From Streptomyces malaysiense (lineage in GTDB: Bacteria; Actinomycetota; Actinomycetes; Streptomycetales; Streptomycetaceae): 64,000 nt of DNA. Positions 25,973 to 34,799 of the stretch are shown here, piece after piece. Under the pieces are notes generated by a model. That model was not told the origin of the DNA and ran no database searches. It saw only the letters and a program-made list of their open reading frames with translations. The number at the start of each line of letters is the position of its first letter. Within the stretch, counting starts at the first letter, position 1. The stretch is taken from positions 158,590 to 222,589 of the forward strand of contig NZ_LBDA02000056.1 in assembly GCF_000980885.2 (NCBI RefSeq). The letters are read 5' to 3'. The position numbers and the translations under genes were made by a program.

Positions 25973-27838
25973 GTGATACTGACGATCCGTCCACCCCTGG
26001 AAACCCGACGTCCCGACTCCGCCGCCCGGCAGGAGATGGCCGACCGCCTCTCCCGCCGCCGCGAACTCTTCGAGCGAGCCGCCGACACCGCCCCCCGGCC
26101 CGCCCGGGACCCCTACCTCTTCCCGGTCATGGCCGCCCTCGTCCCCGTCGCCACCAGCCGCGGCGGAGAGGTCGCCTACCCGGGCGATCCCATGTGCCTC
26201 TACTCGGCGCTCTCCCTCACCATCGAGCGCTCCGTCAACCGCCTGGCACACGGACTCCCCGCACAGCCGTCGCTGGACGATGTCGCCGCCGACTGGGGCC
26301 ACTACCCGGACGACGCCTACCGCCGCGCCGAGGACGGCCCCCGCTCCGTGCTCGTGGCGGACAGCCGTACCACCGACGGTCATGTCTTCGACCCACGCAT
26401 CTGGGACGACGTGGCCCGCACGGCGTTCATCACCGAACTCCGGGCGCTGCGCCCCAAGGTGCTGCTGCTCAGCTCGGTCTCGGCCGGCCACCGCTACGCG
26501 CTGGAGATGGCCGAACTGGCCAAGGAGTACGCCCCCGGCTGCCTGGTGATCGTCGGCGGCCGGCACGCCGACGAGACCGTCCGCTACCGCGACGCCACCG
26601 GCACCGCCGACCTGTCCTGGAGCAGCACGGTGGAAGTCATCCGCGACGGGCGCGCCCGGCCCGTGGTCGACTTCGTGGTGGCAGGGGACGGATCTCCCCT
26701 CCTCGACCTGCTCTTACGCGCGGTCGCACTGGTCATGCCCCCCGGGCCAGGCCCCACGCCCGTCCGGGAGGTCCTCGACGCCCTCGCGCCCGTCGCCGCA
26801 CACGACGGGACGACCAGAGGGGCCGGCAACATCGTCGGCCTCACCGCGGACGATGCCGTGCTCGTCCCCGTGCGGGGGGAGCGCATCGACGCGGCGCAAC
26901 TCCCCTCGCCGTACGAGGCCTTCTCCGTGCGGGCCCGGTTCGGGATCTTCACCCGTGCCGGCAGCTCCCCCCTGGGCAGCCGGACCGCCCATGTGATGAC
27001 ACTGGACGCCTGCCCCTTCAAGTGCACCTTCTGCTCAGAGAGCATCCAGGTGTCGCAGCGCCCCACCCGCTTCGCGGTCTCCGAGACCGAGCACGTCGCC
27101 CGGCGCATCGAGCGACTCGTCGACTGGGGAACGGAGGCGGCCTTCTTCGACGACCCGGTCTTCTGGGGCGGCAACTGGAAGGCGATCACCGACTTCTGCC
27201 ACGAGCTGGCCCGACTGCGCGCCCGCCGGCCGGAGCTGGGCTCGTTCGAGTGGGGCGCTCAGCTCACCGTGGACGTCGTCCTCAACCGCGCCAAGGCGCA
27301 GGAGGTCCACGCGGCCCTCGACCTCATGAGGGAGAACGGCTGCACGTACGTCTACATCGGCATCGAGAGCATGGCCCAGCGGGTCATGCGCAACGTCGGA
27401 AAGAACCTGCTGCGCCGCAACCCCGAGGCCTGGGTCAGCAAGGTGCGGGAGGCCCTGGGCACCATCAGGGACCACGGGATCCGCGTCGGCAGCTCCGTCC
27501 TCTTCGGCCTCGACGGCGAGAACCGGGAGACCATCGAGGAGACGATCGAGGAGATAGGCCGCCTCATCGACGACGGACTGCTCGTCATGGCCAGCCCCAA
27601 CATCCTCACCTACCACCCCGGCACCGCCATCACCGCGGCACACGGGCAGGACCGGCTCGACTACCACTCGCGCAAGGACAACCGGCCGCCCTACACGTAC
27701 TTCGAAGAGGCGTACCCCGAGGTGGTCTCCCGGCTCCTGGACGAGGACGACATCTGGTTCATCCACGAGGTGTCGGCCAAGCGATGGGGCAGCACCCGCA
27801 ACAGCGCCGCCGAATCGGCGACCCCCGTGGGCGCATGA
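25973..27838 (+). CDS. Radical SAM enzyme with N-terminal cobalamin-binding-like domain
   Basis: 621 aa. The [4Fe-4S] motif is CPFKCTFC (C347, C351, C354). Residues 150-200 (PKVLLLSSVSAGHRY, then LVIVGGRHADE) resemble the B12-binding fold of class B radical SAM methylases, though the DxHxxG cobalamin ligand motif is not seen. The C-terminal half (GCTYVYIGIES, SSVLFGLDGENRET) is a normal radical SAM barrel. It may methylate or rearrange an unactivated carbon of the nucleoside or its substituent. Codon 248 is TTA (26714-26716), predicting bldA control. Start GTG, weak ribosome binding site, 24 bp after the TS-like gene. Confidence 0.82.
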   Translation: MILTIRPPLETRRPDSAARQEMADRLSRRRELFERAADTAPRPARDPYLFPVMAALVPVATSRGGEVAYPGDPMCLYSALSLTIERSVNRLAHGLPAQPSLDDVAADWGHYPDDAYRRAEDGPRSVLVADSRTTDGHVFDPRIWDDVARTAFITELRALRPKVLLLSSVSAGHRYALEMAELAKEYAPGCLVIVGGRHADETVRYRDATGTADLSWSSTVEVIRDGRARPVVDFVVAGDGSPLLDLLLRAVALVMPPGPGPTPVREVLDALAPVAAHDGTTRGAGNIVGLTADDAVLVPVRGERIDAAQLPSPYEAFSVRARFGIFTRAGSSPLGSRTAHVMTLDACPFKCTFCSESIQVSQRPTRFAVSETEHVARRIERLVDWGTEAAFFDDPVFWGGNWKAITDFCHELARLRARRPELGSFEWGAQLTVDVVLNRAKAQEVHAALDLMRENGCTYVYIGIESMAQRVMRNVGKNLLRRNPEAWVSKVREALGTIRDHGIRVGSSVLFGLDGENRETIEETIEEIGRLIDDGLLVMASPNILTYHPGTAITAAHGQDRLDYHSRKDNRPPYTYFEEAYPEVVSRLLDEDDIWFIHEVSAKRWGSTRNSAAESATPVGA

Positions 27839-27861
27839 CGCCCACCAGCGGAAGGATTCCC

Positions 27862-28557
27862 GTGAAAGACCATGTGCTGGACGTCGACGAGAAGAGCTAC
27901 TGGGGGCCGTACTACTCGTACTTCCCCGCGCTCGCCCGCTACATCCCGCTGGGCGAGTACGCCCGCCGGGTCCGCCCGAGGGCCTGTGTGCTCGGTGCCT
28001 CGGACGGCAAGTTCGCCCTCCCCCTGCTCCGCGCCGGCTGGGAGGTCGTCGGTGTGGAGACCGACGCGCTCTTCCTGAACGGGGGAGAGTTCGACCTCGT
28101 CGACGGCCACCACGAGGTCGTCGGCCTTCGGCAACGGCTGGCCTCCGAGGGCCTCACCGACGACTGCACCATCGTCGAACAGGACTACATGACCCTCCCG
28201 GCCACGGGCGATTTCCAGCTGGTGATGGGCAGCGGCCTGTGGTCGATGCCCCCCAACCGGGCCCACACCCTGGAGGCGCTCATCCACCACGCGATGGACA
28301 TGGTCGCGCCGGGCGGCATCTTCTTCGGCGAGTACCTGATCGGGCTCAACGACGAGGAGCGCCGGTGCGGTTACTACCCGCCGCGGGAGGAGATGGACCG
28401 CATCGTCGCCAGGCCCGGCTGGCAGCTCCTCGAGAACGCCGACCTCGGCATCCGCGGCGAGAGCCACCTCGGCTACGAAGAATGGCACTACCACCGATAC
28501 GCCGCCGCCATCGTGCACCGCATGCCGCTGCCCACCACCCCCGAACCGGCCCCGTGA
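27862..28557 (+). CDS. Class I SAM-dependent methyltransferase
   Basis: 231 aa from GTG after GAAGGA; an ATG at 27835 that overlaps the radical SAM stop (ATGA) is the alternative and adds 9 residues. The SAM-binding region is CVLGASDGKFALPLL followed by the acidic VVGVE, then EQDYMTL and GGIFFGEYLIG. The N terminus WGPYYSYFPAL is aromatic rich. The acceptor is unknown; an O- or N-methylation of the nucleoside intermediate is possible. Confidence 0.75.
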   Translation: MKDHVLDVDEKSYWGPYYSYFPALARYIPLGEYARRVRPRACVLGASDGKFALPLLRAGWEVVGVETDALFLNGGEFDLVDGHHEVVGLRQRLASEGLTDDCTIVEQDYMTLPATGDFQLVMGSGLWSMPPNRAHTLEALIHHAMDMVAPGGIFFGEYLIGLNDEERRCGYYPPREEMDRIVARPGWQLLENADLGIRGESHLGYEEWHYHRYAAAIVHRMPLPTTPEPAP

Positions 28558-29366
28558 CCTCCACGGACACCGCACGGACCGGCGGGCGCCCCCATCTTCC
28601 CGGGGGCGCCCGCCCGACGGTCGTCGTCTCGGACCTGGACGGCACCCTCCTGAACGCGGACCACGAGGTCGGAGAGCGCACCCGAGGGGCCCTCACCGCG
28701 GCCGCCGCGGCCGGCGTGCACCTGGTGCTCGCCACCGCCCGGCCCGCCTGGTCCGCCCGGCAGGTGCTGCAGCCGCTGCGCGGGCTGGGCGCGTCGCTCG
28801 TCTCGTCGAACGGAGCCGTCACCGGCGACCTGGACGATCCCCGGCCGCGGCGGGTCCGCGCCATGGCGCCGGCCCGGGTGCGCGAGGCGCTCACCCTCCT
28901 CGGCCCGGTGCCCTGGGCCCTGGACCGCCCCTCCGGGCGGCTGCTGGGACCCGACTGGCCGGACGTCCTCAGCAGCGGCGGCGCCGACGCGCCCCGGGTC
29001 GGGGAGGTGCCGGACGACGAGGACGTCCTCTGCCTCATGGCCCTGCGCGCCGTCCCGCCCCCGCCCTCCCTCCTCGCGCCCGCCGGGCTCGGCTGGACCT
29101 CCTCGGACGCCGGACTGGTCGAGGTCTCGGCGCCCGGGGCCGACAAACGGTCCGCCGTCTCATGGCTCCTCGACAGCTGGGGGCTGGACTGGAGCACCGT
29201 CGTCGCCTTCGGTGACGCGCCCAACGACCTGAGCCTCCTGCGCGCGGCCGCCAGGGGGGTGGCCGTGGCCAACGCCGTTTCTGACGTACGGTCTTCGGCG
29301 ACGGAACTGACGGCCTCCCACGACGAGGACGGGGTGGCCATGTGGGTGGAGAGGAACCTGCTGTGA
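28554..29366 (+). CDS. HAD-superfamily phosphatase (Cof type), biosynthetic context
   Basis: 270 aa. Motif I is SDLDGTLL near residue 26, motif II ATARP, motif III the Lys in GADKRSAVSWLL and motif IV FGDAPNDLSLL. The GTG start overlaps the methyltransferase stop (GTGA), so the two are coupled. In a nucleotide-derived pathway this enzyme most likely removes a 5'-phosphate from a modified CMP or later intermediate. That role is inferred from context. Confidence 0.8.
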   Translation: MTSTDTARTGGRPHLPGGARPTVVVSDLDGTLLNADHEVGERTRGALTAAAAAGVHLVLATARPAWSARQVLQPLRGLGASLVSSNGAVTGDLDDPRPRRVRAMAPARVREALTLLGPVPWALDRPSGRLLGPDWPDVLSSGGADAPRVGEVPDDEDVLCLMALRAVPPPPSLLAPAGLGWTSSDAGLVEVSAPGADKRSAVSWLLDSWGLDWSTVVAFGDAPNDLSLLRAAARGVAVANAVSDVRSSATELTASHDEDGVAMWVERNLL

Positions 29367-29914
29367 GTGAAGTGAACCCTTCCGGCGGCCCACCGGCGGG
29401 GAAGGTGTGGATAGTCGGCGGTCCTGGCTGCGGCAAGTCGACCCTCGCCGGACTGCTGACGCGGTCCGAGGCGCCCCCGGTCTGCCTGGACGCCCTGTTC
29501 TGGGGACCCGGATGGACGCCGGTGCCGCAGGACACGTTCCTCGCCGAGGTCGGCAAGGCACTGGAGGCCGAACGCTGGGTGGTGGACGGCCAGTTCCCCG
29601 CCGCCGTCGAGGCCTACGCGCACACCGCCGACTGCGTGGTCTGGGTCGACCCGCCGCTGCGCGTGGCCTGGCCCCGGCTGCTGCGCCGCACCCTGCGCCG
29701 CTGGATACGCCGCGAGAAGCTCTGGGGCGGCACCCGGGAGACCTTGTGGACCGTCGTCGGCCCCCGCTCGATCCTCTGGTACGCCCTCAAGGTCCGGGCC
29801 GAGCAACAGCGCGCCAACCAGGACCTGTTCGAGCGCCTGTCGGAGTCCGGCGTGCGCCTCATCCGGTTCCGCGACGGCGACGTACGCGACCTCGCCGCCC
29901 GGATCCCTCGTTGA
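29363..29914 (+). CDS. P-loop nucleoside/nucleotide kinase-like protein (FlaR / topology-modulation type)
   Basis: 183 aa from GTG overlapping the HAD stop (GTGA), with GAGAGGA upstream. Walker A is VGGPGCGKST near residue 20. LDALFWGPGWTPV, VVDGQFP and the Arg-rich lid RRTLRRWIRR are typical of the small adenylate-kinase-like family found beside nucleotide metabolism genes. It may phosphorylate a hydroxymethylated nucleotide or sugar. Pairing with a phosphatase in the same operon suggests a protected phosphorylated intermediate. Confidence 0.72.
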   Translation: MSEVNPSGGPPAGKVWIVGGPGCGKSTLAGLLTRSEAPPVCLDALFWGPGWTPVPQDTFLAEVGKALEAERWVVDGQFPAAVEAYAHTADCVVWVDPPLRVAWPRLLRRTLRRWIRREKLWGGTRETLWTVVGPRSILWYALKVRAEQQRANQDLFERLSESGVRLIRFRDGDVRDLAARIPR

Positions 29915-29964
29915 CCTTCTCCAGGCCGATGCACCAACCCTCTTGTGAATGTCGGGAGTTACCC

Positions 29965-31134
29965 ATGGATGTCCGCACCTACGACACAGTCGGCGCGCTG
30001 CCCGACGCCGACTGGGACTCTCTCACGTCCGGGTCCACCATCTACTCGACCGCGGGCTTCCAGGGCGTACGTGAGGAAGAGCTTCCGCCCGGGGCGCGAG
30101 CCCGGCGCGTCACGGCCCATGATGCCCAGGGCGCCATGGCGGCCGGTCTGGAGGTCTACTCGTTCGCCCGGCCCCCGCACGCGCTCTACACGCCCGCCGA
30201 TCTCCTCGCCGGACTCGTCGGCGAGGAGCGCCACGCGGCGGTCGCCTCGCGGCCGCTGGCGATCGGGGCGGGCTGGTCCGAGTTCCGGGGCCAGGTCGTC
30301 CACCACCCGGACGCCGGGCCGAAGCGGCGGGCGGCGGCCGTCGGAGCCCTGACCTCCGAGGCCCTGGCCTTCGCCGAGAAGGCGGAGGCATCCGTCCTCG
30401 CCTACTACTACCTTCCCCGCGAGGACGCCCTCGACATCGCCCGCGCCCACGAGGACGCCGTCGTCCTCTTCCACGACGTGGAGACGGTGCTCCCGGTCGG
30501 TCTCTGGGACGACCTGGACGACTACTACGCCTGGCTCCCGGCGAAACGGCGCCCCCGCGCCCGGCGCGAGGTGCGGACCTTCCGCGAGAGCGGGCGCACC
30601 GTCCGCGAGGTGGCACTGCCGGAGGTCGTGGAGCGCATCGCCCCGCTCAACAGCGCGCTGATGCGCAAGCACGGCCACGACTACGGGGTCGCCAAGGCGG
30701 CGGAGGTCTACGGTCGGCAGGGACGGCACCTGGGCGATCGCAGCACCCTGCTGCTGGCCGAGGAGGGCGAGAACCCCGTCGGCTTCGCCCTGCGCTACCG
30801 CCACCAGGACATGCTGTACGCCCGGGTGGCCGGCTTCGACTACGGCTACGAGAACAAGGCGGACTACTTCAACCTGGTCGTCTACCATCCGGTCGCGCAG
30901 GGGACGGGGCGGTCCACCCGCGCCATCCACCTCGGCCTCGGCACCTTCGAGGCCAAGCTGAGCCGGGGCGCCCAGCCGGTCCCCCTGTACACGGTGCTCG
31001 TGGGCGTGGACCGGCCCCTCGGGGCCGATCCCGACGCAGTGCGGGAACGCAACCGGGCGGAGACCGAGGCGTTCGGGGCCGCGTACGCGCGGCACGTGGT
31101 CGGCGGAGTCGACACGAAGGAATGGCAGCTGTGA
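29965..31134 (+). CDS. FemAB/GNAT-like aminoacyl or acyl transferase, copy A
   Basis: 389 aa; ATG after GGGAG. The protein resembles the tandem GNAT-fold 'peptidoglycan biosynthesis/recognition' family related to FemABX: an N-terminal half with FRGQVVHHPDAG, a C-terminal GNAT half with MLYARVAGFDYGYE, YFNLVVYHP, IHLGLGTFEAKLSRGA. FemX-type enzymes move amino acids from aminoacyl-tRNA to amines, and relatives serve as tRNA-dependent ligases in natural-product pathways. It is a paralogue of the next gene (shared ARVAGFDY, YFN, HLGL, EAK, RGA). I infer amide formation on the nucleoside scaffold. Confidence 0.68.
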   Translation: MDVRTYDTVGALPDADWDSLTSGSTIYSTAGFQGVREEELPPGARARRVTAHDAQGAMAAGLEVYSFARPPHALYTPADLLAGLVGEERHAAVASRPLAIGAGWSEFRGQVVHHPDAGPKRRAAAVGALTSEALAFAEKAEASVLAYYYLPREDALDIARAHEDAVVLFHDVETVLPVGLWDDLDDYYAWLPAKRRPRARREVRTFRESGRTVREVALPEVVERIAPLNSALMRKHGHDYGVAKAAEVYGRQGRHLGDRSTLLLAEEGENPVGFALRYRHQDMLYARVAGFDYGYENKADYFNLVVYHPVAQGTGRSTRAIHLGLGTFEAKLSRGAQPVPLYTVLVGVDRPLGADPDAVRERNRAETEAFGAAYARHVVGGVDTKEWQL

Positions 31135-31183
31135 ACACGTGTACCGCCCCGCGGACCGGACGGTGCTCAAGGAGGCCCCGGCC

Positions 31184-32302
31184 GTGACCGAGACCAGGCA
31201 TCTGACATCGATCGGCGACATCGCACGCGACACCTGGGACTCCCTGGTGCCCGCCTCCTGCTTCTACCAGAGCCACGGCTGGCTCGGCGGGCAGGAGCGC
31301 CCCGACTTCGCCACGGCCACCTACACCGTGGTCTCGTCGGGCAGCGAGCTGCTCGCCGCCACCCCCTCCTACGACTTCCCCGTGGAGAACGCCCCGCCCC
31401 TCCCGCCGATCGCCGCCGACCGGGCGGTCCTGCGCGTGGGCACCCGCACCGGCTACCACAACGAGTTCCTGCTCGCCGGAACCGAGGCGGAACGGCGGGA
31501 CGCCCTGGCCGAGTTGGTGGAGGGGCTGGCCGAGCACGCCGCCCGTCTCGGCCGCGACGCCCTCCTCTTCGACTTCCTCACCACCGACAGCCTGCGGCTG
31601 CTCGCCGGCCTGTTCCCGGTCCGGGCCCAGCTGCGCAGCGCCGAGGCCGTGATCCACAACGAGGGGGGCACCTTCGATTCGTACCGCCGGCTGCTCGGAC
31701 GCAACGTCCGCAAGCGTGACTACGAGGTGCGCAAGTTCCAACAGGCCGGGCTGCGGCTGGAGACGGCACCCCTGTCGGAGTGCGTGGACGAACTGGCGCC
31801 GCTGATCGGCCAGACCATGGACCGGTACGACGCCTCCCTGGACCTGGCGGAGATCCGGGCGTTCCTCAAGCTCCAGGCCGATCACCTCGACGGCCTCAGC
31901 ACGGTCTTCCGTGTCGTCGACGAGGAAGGCGGCCTGGTCGGCGGGCATGTCGCCTTCGCCTGGCGGGAGATGTGCTACGCCCGGGTGGCCGGGTTCGACT
32001 ACACCCGGACCCGGGACGCGTACGAGTACTTCAACGCCGTGTACTACGGCCCGCTGCGGCACATGGAGCGCCATGGGCTCGACACCCTGCACCTGGGCCT
32101 GTCGGCGGTGGAGGCCAAGGTCAGGCGCGGGGCGCGGCTCCATCCGGTCTGGGCGGCGGCGCTGCCGCTGCCGCTGGTCCGGGGCGCCGGACTGACCCGT
32201 GACACCACCGCCGACCAGGCCCTGGCCGACTCGGTGCGGGCCGAGGCGGGCGGCGGGATGGACGAGGGGGAGTGGGAGCTGAGCCGGATCACCCCGCTGT
32301 GA
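31184..32302 (+). CDS. FemAB/GNAT-like aminoacyl or acyl transferase, copy B
   Basis: 372 aa from GTG after a perfect AAGGAGG with an 8-nt spacer. The C-terminal GNAT half reads MCYARVAGFDYTRT, YFNAVYYGPL, LHLGLSAVEAKVRRGA, clearly paralogous to copy A. The middle RNVRKRDYEVRKFQQAG is basic and could contact RNA or phosphate. Two diverged copies in tandem suggest two successive aminoacylations with different amino acids or acceptors. A long palindromic terminator follows, so this is the end of the first operon. Confidence 0.68.
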   Translation: MTETRHLTSIGDIARDTWDSLVPASCFYQSHGWLGGQERPDFATATYTVVSSGSELLAATPSYDFPVENAPPLPPIAADRAVLRVGTRTGYHNEFLLAGTEAERRDALAELVEGLAEHAARLGRDALLFDFLTTDSLRLLAGLFPVRAQLRSAEAVIHNEGGTFDSYRRLLGRNVRKRDYEVRKFQQAGLRLETAPLSECVDELAPLIGQTMDRYDASLDLAEIRAFLKLQADHLDGLSTVFRVVDEEGGLVGGHVAFAWREMCYARVAGFDYTRTRDAYEYFNAVYYGPLRHMERHGLDTLHLGLSAVEAKVRRGARLHPVWAAALPLPLVRGAGLTRDTTADQALADSVRAEAGGGMDEGEWELSRITPL

Positions 32303-32318
32303 CCCCCGTGACGGTCTC

Positions 32319-32358
32319 CCCGGGGTGCCGTGCCGGCCGGCCGGCACGGCACCCCGGG
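32319..32358. terminator. 40-bp perfect palindromic bidirectional terminator
   Basis: Two 20-bp arms (CCCGGGGTGCCGTGCCGGCC and its complement) meet without a loop, between the convergent FemAB copy B and dioxygenase genes. It can act for both strands. Confidence 0.85.
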
Positions 32359-32404
32359 CGAGCCCCGGCTCCTGAGCCCGGGTGCGCCCCGGGGCCGGGA
32401 GCCC

Positions 32405-33304
32405 TCACCTCCGGGCGGGCCAGAGGGTGGGGCAGAACTCCGGGTCCGTGTAGTCCGGCTCCCCGGAAGGGGTCCGCCGTACCAGGACGTCGTGCTTGTA
32501 CGGCTGCTGGCGGCCGTCGGAGTTCCGGTAGTGCCGGTAGGCGTTGGACCCGTCCTGAAGGTGGAACGAGATCGCGCGGCGGGGGTGCGGACTGCGGTTG
32601 GGCCCGCTGCCGTGGTACAGGAGGCAGTGGTGGAAGGTCATGTGACCCCGCGGAATGTGCACGGGGACCCGCTCGATGGCGGCTCCGTTGCGCTCCGCGT
32701 CCCCCTCCAGCAGGTAGTCGCGGGCCTTGTCGGCGGGATCGCCGACCGGTCGCTCGGCGCCGTGCCGCCGTTCCCACCGATGGCTCCCCGGCACCATCGT
32801 GATGGTGCCCGCCTCCTCCGTGCAGTCATGGAAAGGAATGAAGGCGGTCAGCATGTTGTCGGACGAGCAGGTGGGCCAGAAGTATTTGTCGAAATGCCAG
32901 GAGACAATGTTCGACGTTTCTTCCGGAGCCGCCGGCTTGTAAATGAGGGTCGCCTGGAAGGTGCGTATCTCCGGTGTTCTCGCCAATCGCGCGGCCACGG
33001 CCGCGACGAGGGGTTTACGGAGAATTCCGGCGATGGTCTCGTCCCGGTAATGAATGTAGTCGCTGTTGCGTTGGATCTCGCCGTCGGCGGGTGACCAGTC
33101 GGCCAGTCGCTCCGGTCGAACGGGCAGCTCGCGACCCCTTTGACCTGCGTAGAAGCGCTCGCTGGCCTCGGTGAGGGCCTCGGTCTCGGCATCGCTGAGC
33201 AGTTTCTGTGAAAGATACCACCCGGTTTCCTCATAGCGCAGGACATCGTCGTCCGACGGCAGCAGCCTTAATTCTTCTTCCGTCAATACCGAATATTCCG
33301 ACAC
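32405..33304 (-). CDS. PhyH-family Fe(II)/2-oxoglutarate-dependent dioxygenase
   Basis: 299 aa. The iron-binding HxD is in SWHFDKYF and the distal His in LLYHGSGPNRS, followed by the 2-oxoglutarate-binding Arg in RRAISFHL. Other family blocks are TFQATLIYK and GTITMVPGSHRW. Relatives hydroxylate or otherwise oxidise natural-product intermediates. Codon 12 is TTA (33269-33271 on the complement), so expression should need bldA. Start GTG after GAGG. It faces away from the MFS gene, and the 112-bp intergenic region should hold divergent promoters. Confidence 0.82.
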   Translation of the reverse strand: MSEYSVLTEEELRLLPSDDDVLRYEETGWYLSQKLLSDAETEALTEASERFYAGQRGRELPVRPERLADWSPADGEIQRNSDYIHYRDETIAGILRKPLVAAVAARLARTPEIRTFQATLIYKPAAPEETSNIVSWHFDKYFWPTCSSDNMLTAFIPFHDCTEEAGTITMVPGSHRWERRHGAERPVGDPADKARDYLLEGDAERNGAAIERVPVHIPRGHMTFHHCLLYHGSGPNRSPHPRRAISFHLQDGSNAYRHYRNSDGRQQPYKHDVLVRRTPSGEPDYTDPEFCPTLWPARR

Positions 33305-33416
33305 TGCATCCTCGTCTCTCTGGACGTCCGTCGAACCGTCGGTCCGCGACGCACTCTAGCGTATGGATGAGGCGTGTGCTAGGTTCATTTCCTGATTAGT
33401 TCGACCGAAGGACGAG

Positions 33417-34733
33417 ATGGCGATCCTAGACGACGAAATCCGAGTTCTCCTCAAGGAGAACAGGGATTTCCGAAACGTATGGACAGGGGAGTCCGCCGCC
33501 CATTTCGGGGCCCAGCTGACCAACTTCCTGCTCCCCCTGGTCGCGGTGACCGCCCTGCATGCCAGCGGTACCGAGGTGGGCCTCATCTCCGCCGTGCAGT
33601 TCGTCCCGGTCGTCCTGCTGTCCCTGGTCGCCGGGATGGTGGTCGACCGCCATCCGCCCCGCCGCACGCTGGTGCTCACCAGCCTGGTCCGGGGCGCCGC
33701 GCTCGGGCTCCTCGGCCTCGCACAGGCCGCCGGGGGGCTGACGGCCACCCAGGTGGTGGCGGCCGCCGCGGTCATCGGCACGGCCACCGTCTTCTACGAG
33801 GTCGCCTACCAGTCCACCCTTCCCAAGATCGTCCCGGTGGACTCCATCTCCTCGGCCAACGGACTGCACCAGGCCACCTACTCCATCAGCCAGCTCGCCG
33901 GCCCCTCGGCGGCGGGCTTCCTGGTGGGAAGGACGGGACTCTCGCCGACCTTCGCCGTCGCCGCCGCCCTCTTCGCGGGCGCCGCGTTCAGCGGATCGCT
34001 CCTGCGCGGTGTCAAGGCCCCCGGCGTGCCGCGGCAGTCGGCGCTGCGCTCGATCGGATCCGGGCTGCGGTACACATGGTCCCTGCGGCCCCTGCGCGAC
34101 CTCTGCACCCAGGCGGGCCTGTCCAATCTGCACGAGCAGTGCTTCCTGACCGTCTTCCTGGTCTTCGCCGTCCGCGAGCTGGGCCTCGGCGGCACCGCGG
34201 TCGGTGTGGCCATCGGCATCGGCAGCGTCGGCGCGCTGGCCGGCTCGCTGGTGGCCGCGCGCATCGGCGCCAGGATCACCGTGGGCAGGGCGCTCACCGG
34301 GGGTGTGGTCCTGGCCGCCGTGGGTCTGCTCCTCGTCCCCGCCGTGGCCGCCGTCGACCTCGGCGCCGTCGTACTGGTGGCCCTCCTCGCTCTCGCCTTC
34401 GTCGTGAACGGCTTCGGGGTGGCGCTCTTCAACGTCTTCGCGGTGAGTCTGCGGCAGACCATCCCGCCGGAGGACCAGTTGGGCGCGGTCACGGCGAGCT
34501 ACCGGCTGGTGGCCCTCGGGACGCTGCCGCTCGGCGCCTTCGCCGGCGGGGCCCTCGCCGACGCGCTGGGGCCCGGCCGGGCCATCTGGATCGTCGGGGT
34601 CTCGTACCTGTGCGTCTCCTTCTGGCTGATGTTCTCGCCGCTGCGCTCCGCCGCCACCCTCGAACAGGCCCGTGTGCTGGGCGAGGGGCCGCGGACCGCG
34701 GACACCGCCGACGAGCAGTCCTCCGCCTCCTGA
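33417..34733 (+). CDS. MFS transporter, probable product exporter
   Basis: 438 aa with about eleven or twelve membrane segments (FLLPLVAVTAL, VVLLSLVAGMVVD, AVGVAIGIGSVGALAGSLVA, VVLVALLALAFVVNGFGVALF). The loop after helix 2 reads DRHPPRR, the usual MFS basic motif. The ATG follows GAAGGACGAG. Placement between a dioxygenase and an ATP-grasp gene suggests export of, and self-protection from, the cluster product. Confidence 0.82.
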   Translation: MAILDDEIRVLLKENRDFRNVWTGESAAHFGAQLTNFLLPLVAVTALHASGTEVGLISAVQFVPVVLLSLVAGMVVDRHPPRRTLVLTSLVRGAALGLLGLAQAAGGLTATQVVAAAAVIGTATVFYEVAYQSTLPKIVPVDSISSANGLHQATYSISQLAGPSAAGFLVGRTGLSPTFAVAAALFAGAAFSGSLLRGVKAPGVPRQSALRSIGSGLRYTWSLRPLRDLCTQAGLSNLHEQCFLTVFLVFAVRELGLGGTAVGVAIGIGSVGALAGSLVAARIGARITVGRALTGGVVLAAVGLLLVPAVAAVDLGAVVLVALLALAFVVNGFGVALFNVFAVSLRQTIPPEDQLGAVTASYRLVALGTLPLGAFAGGALADALGPGRAIWIVGVSYLCVSFWLMFSPLRSAATLEQARVLGEGPRTADTADEQSSAS

Positions 34734-34799
34734 CCGGCCGCGCGCCCGGACCGCGCCACCTCCTGCCCCCGTGTACGGACACAGATAGAGAGAAACGCC

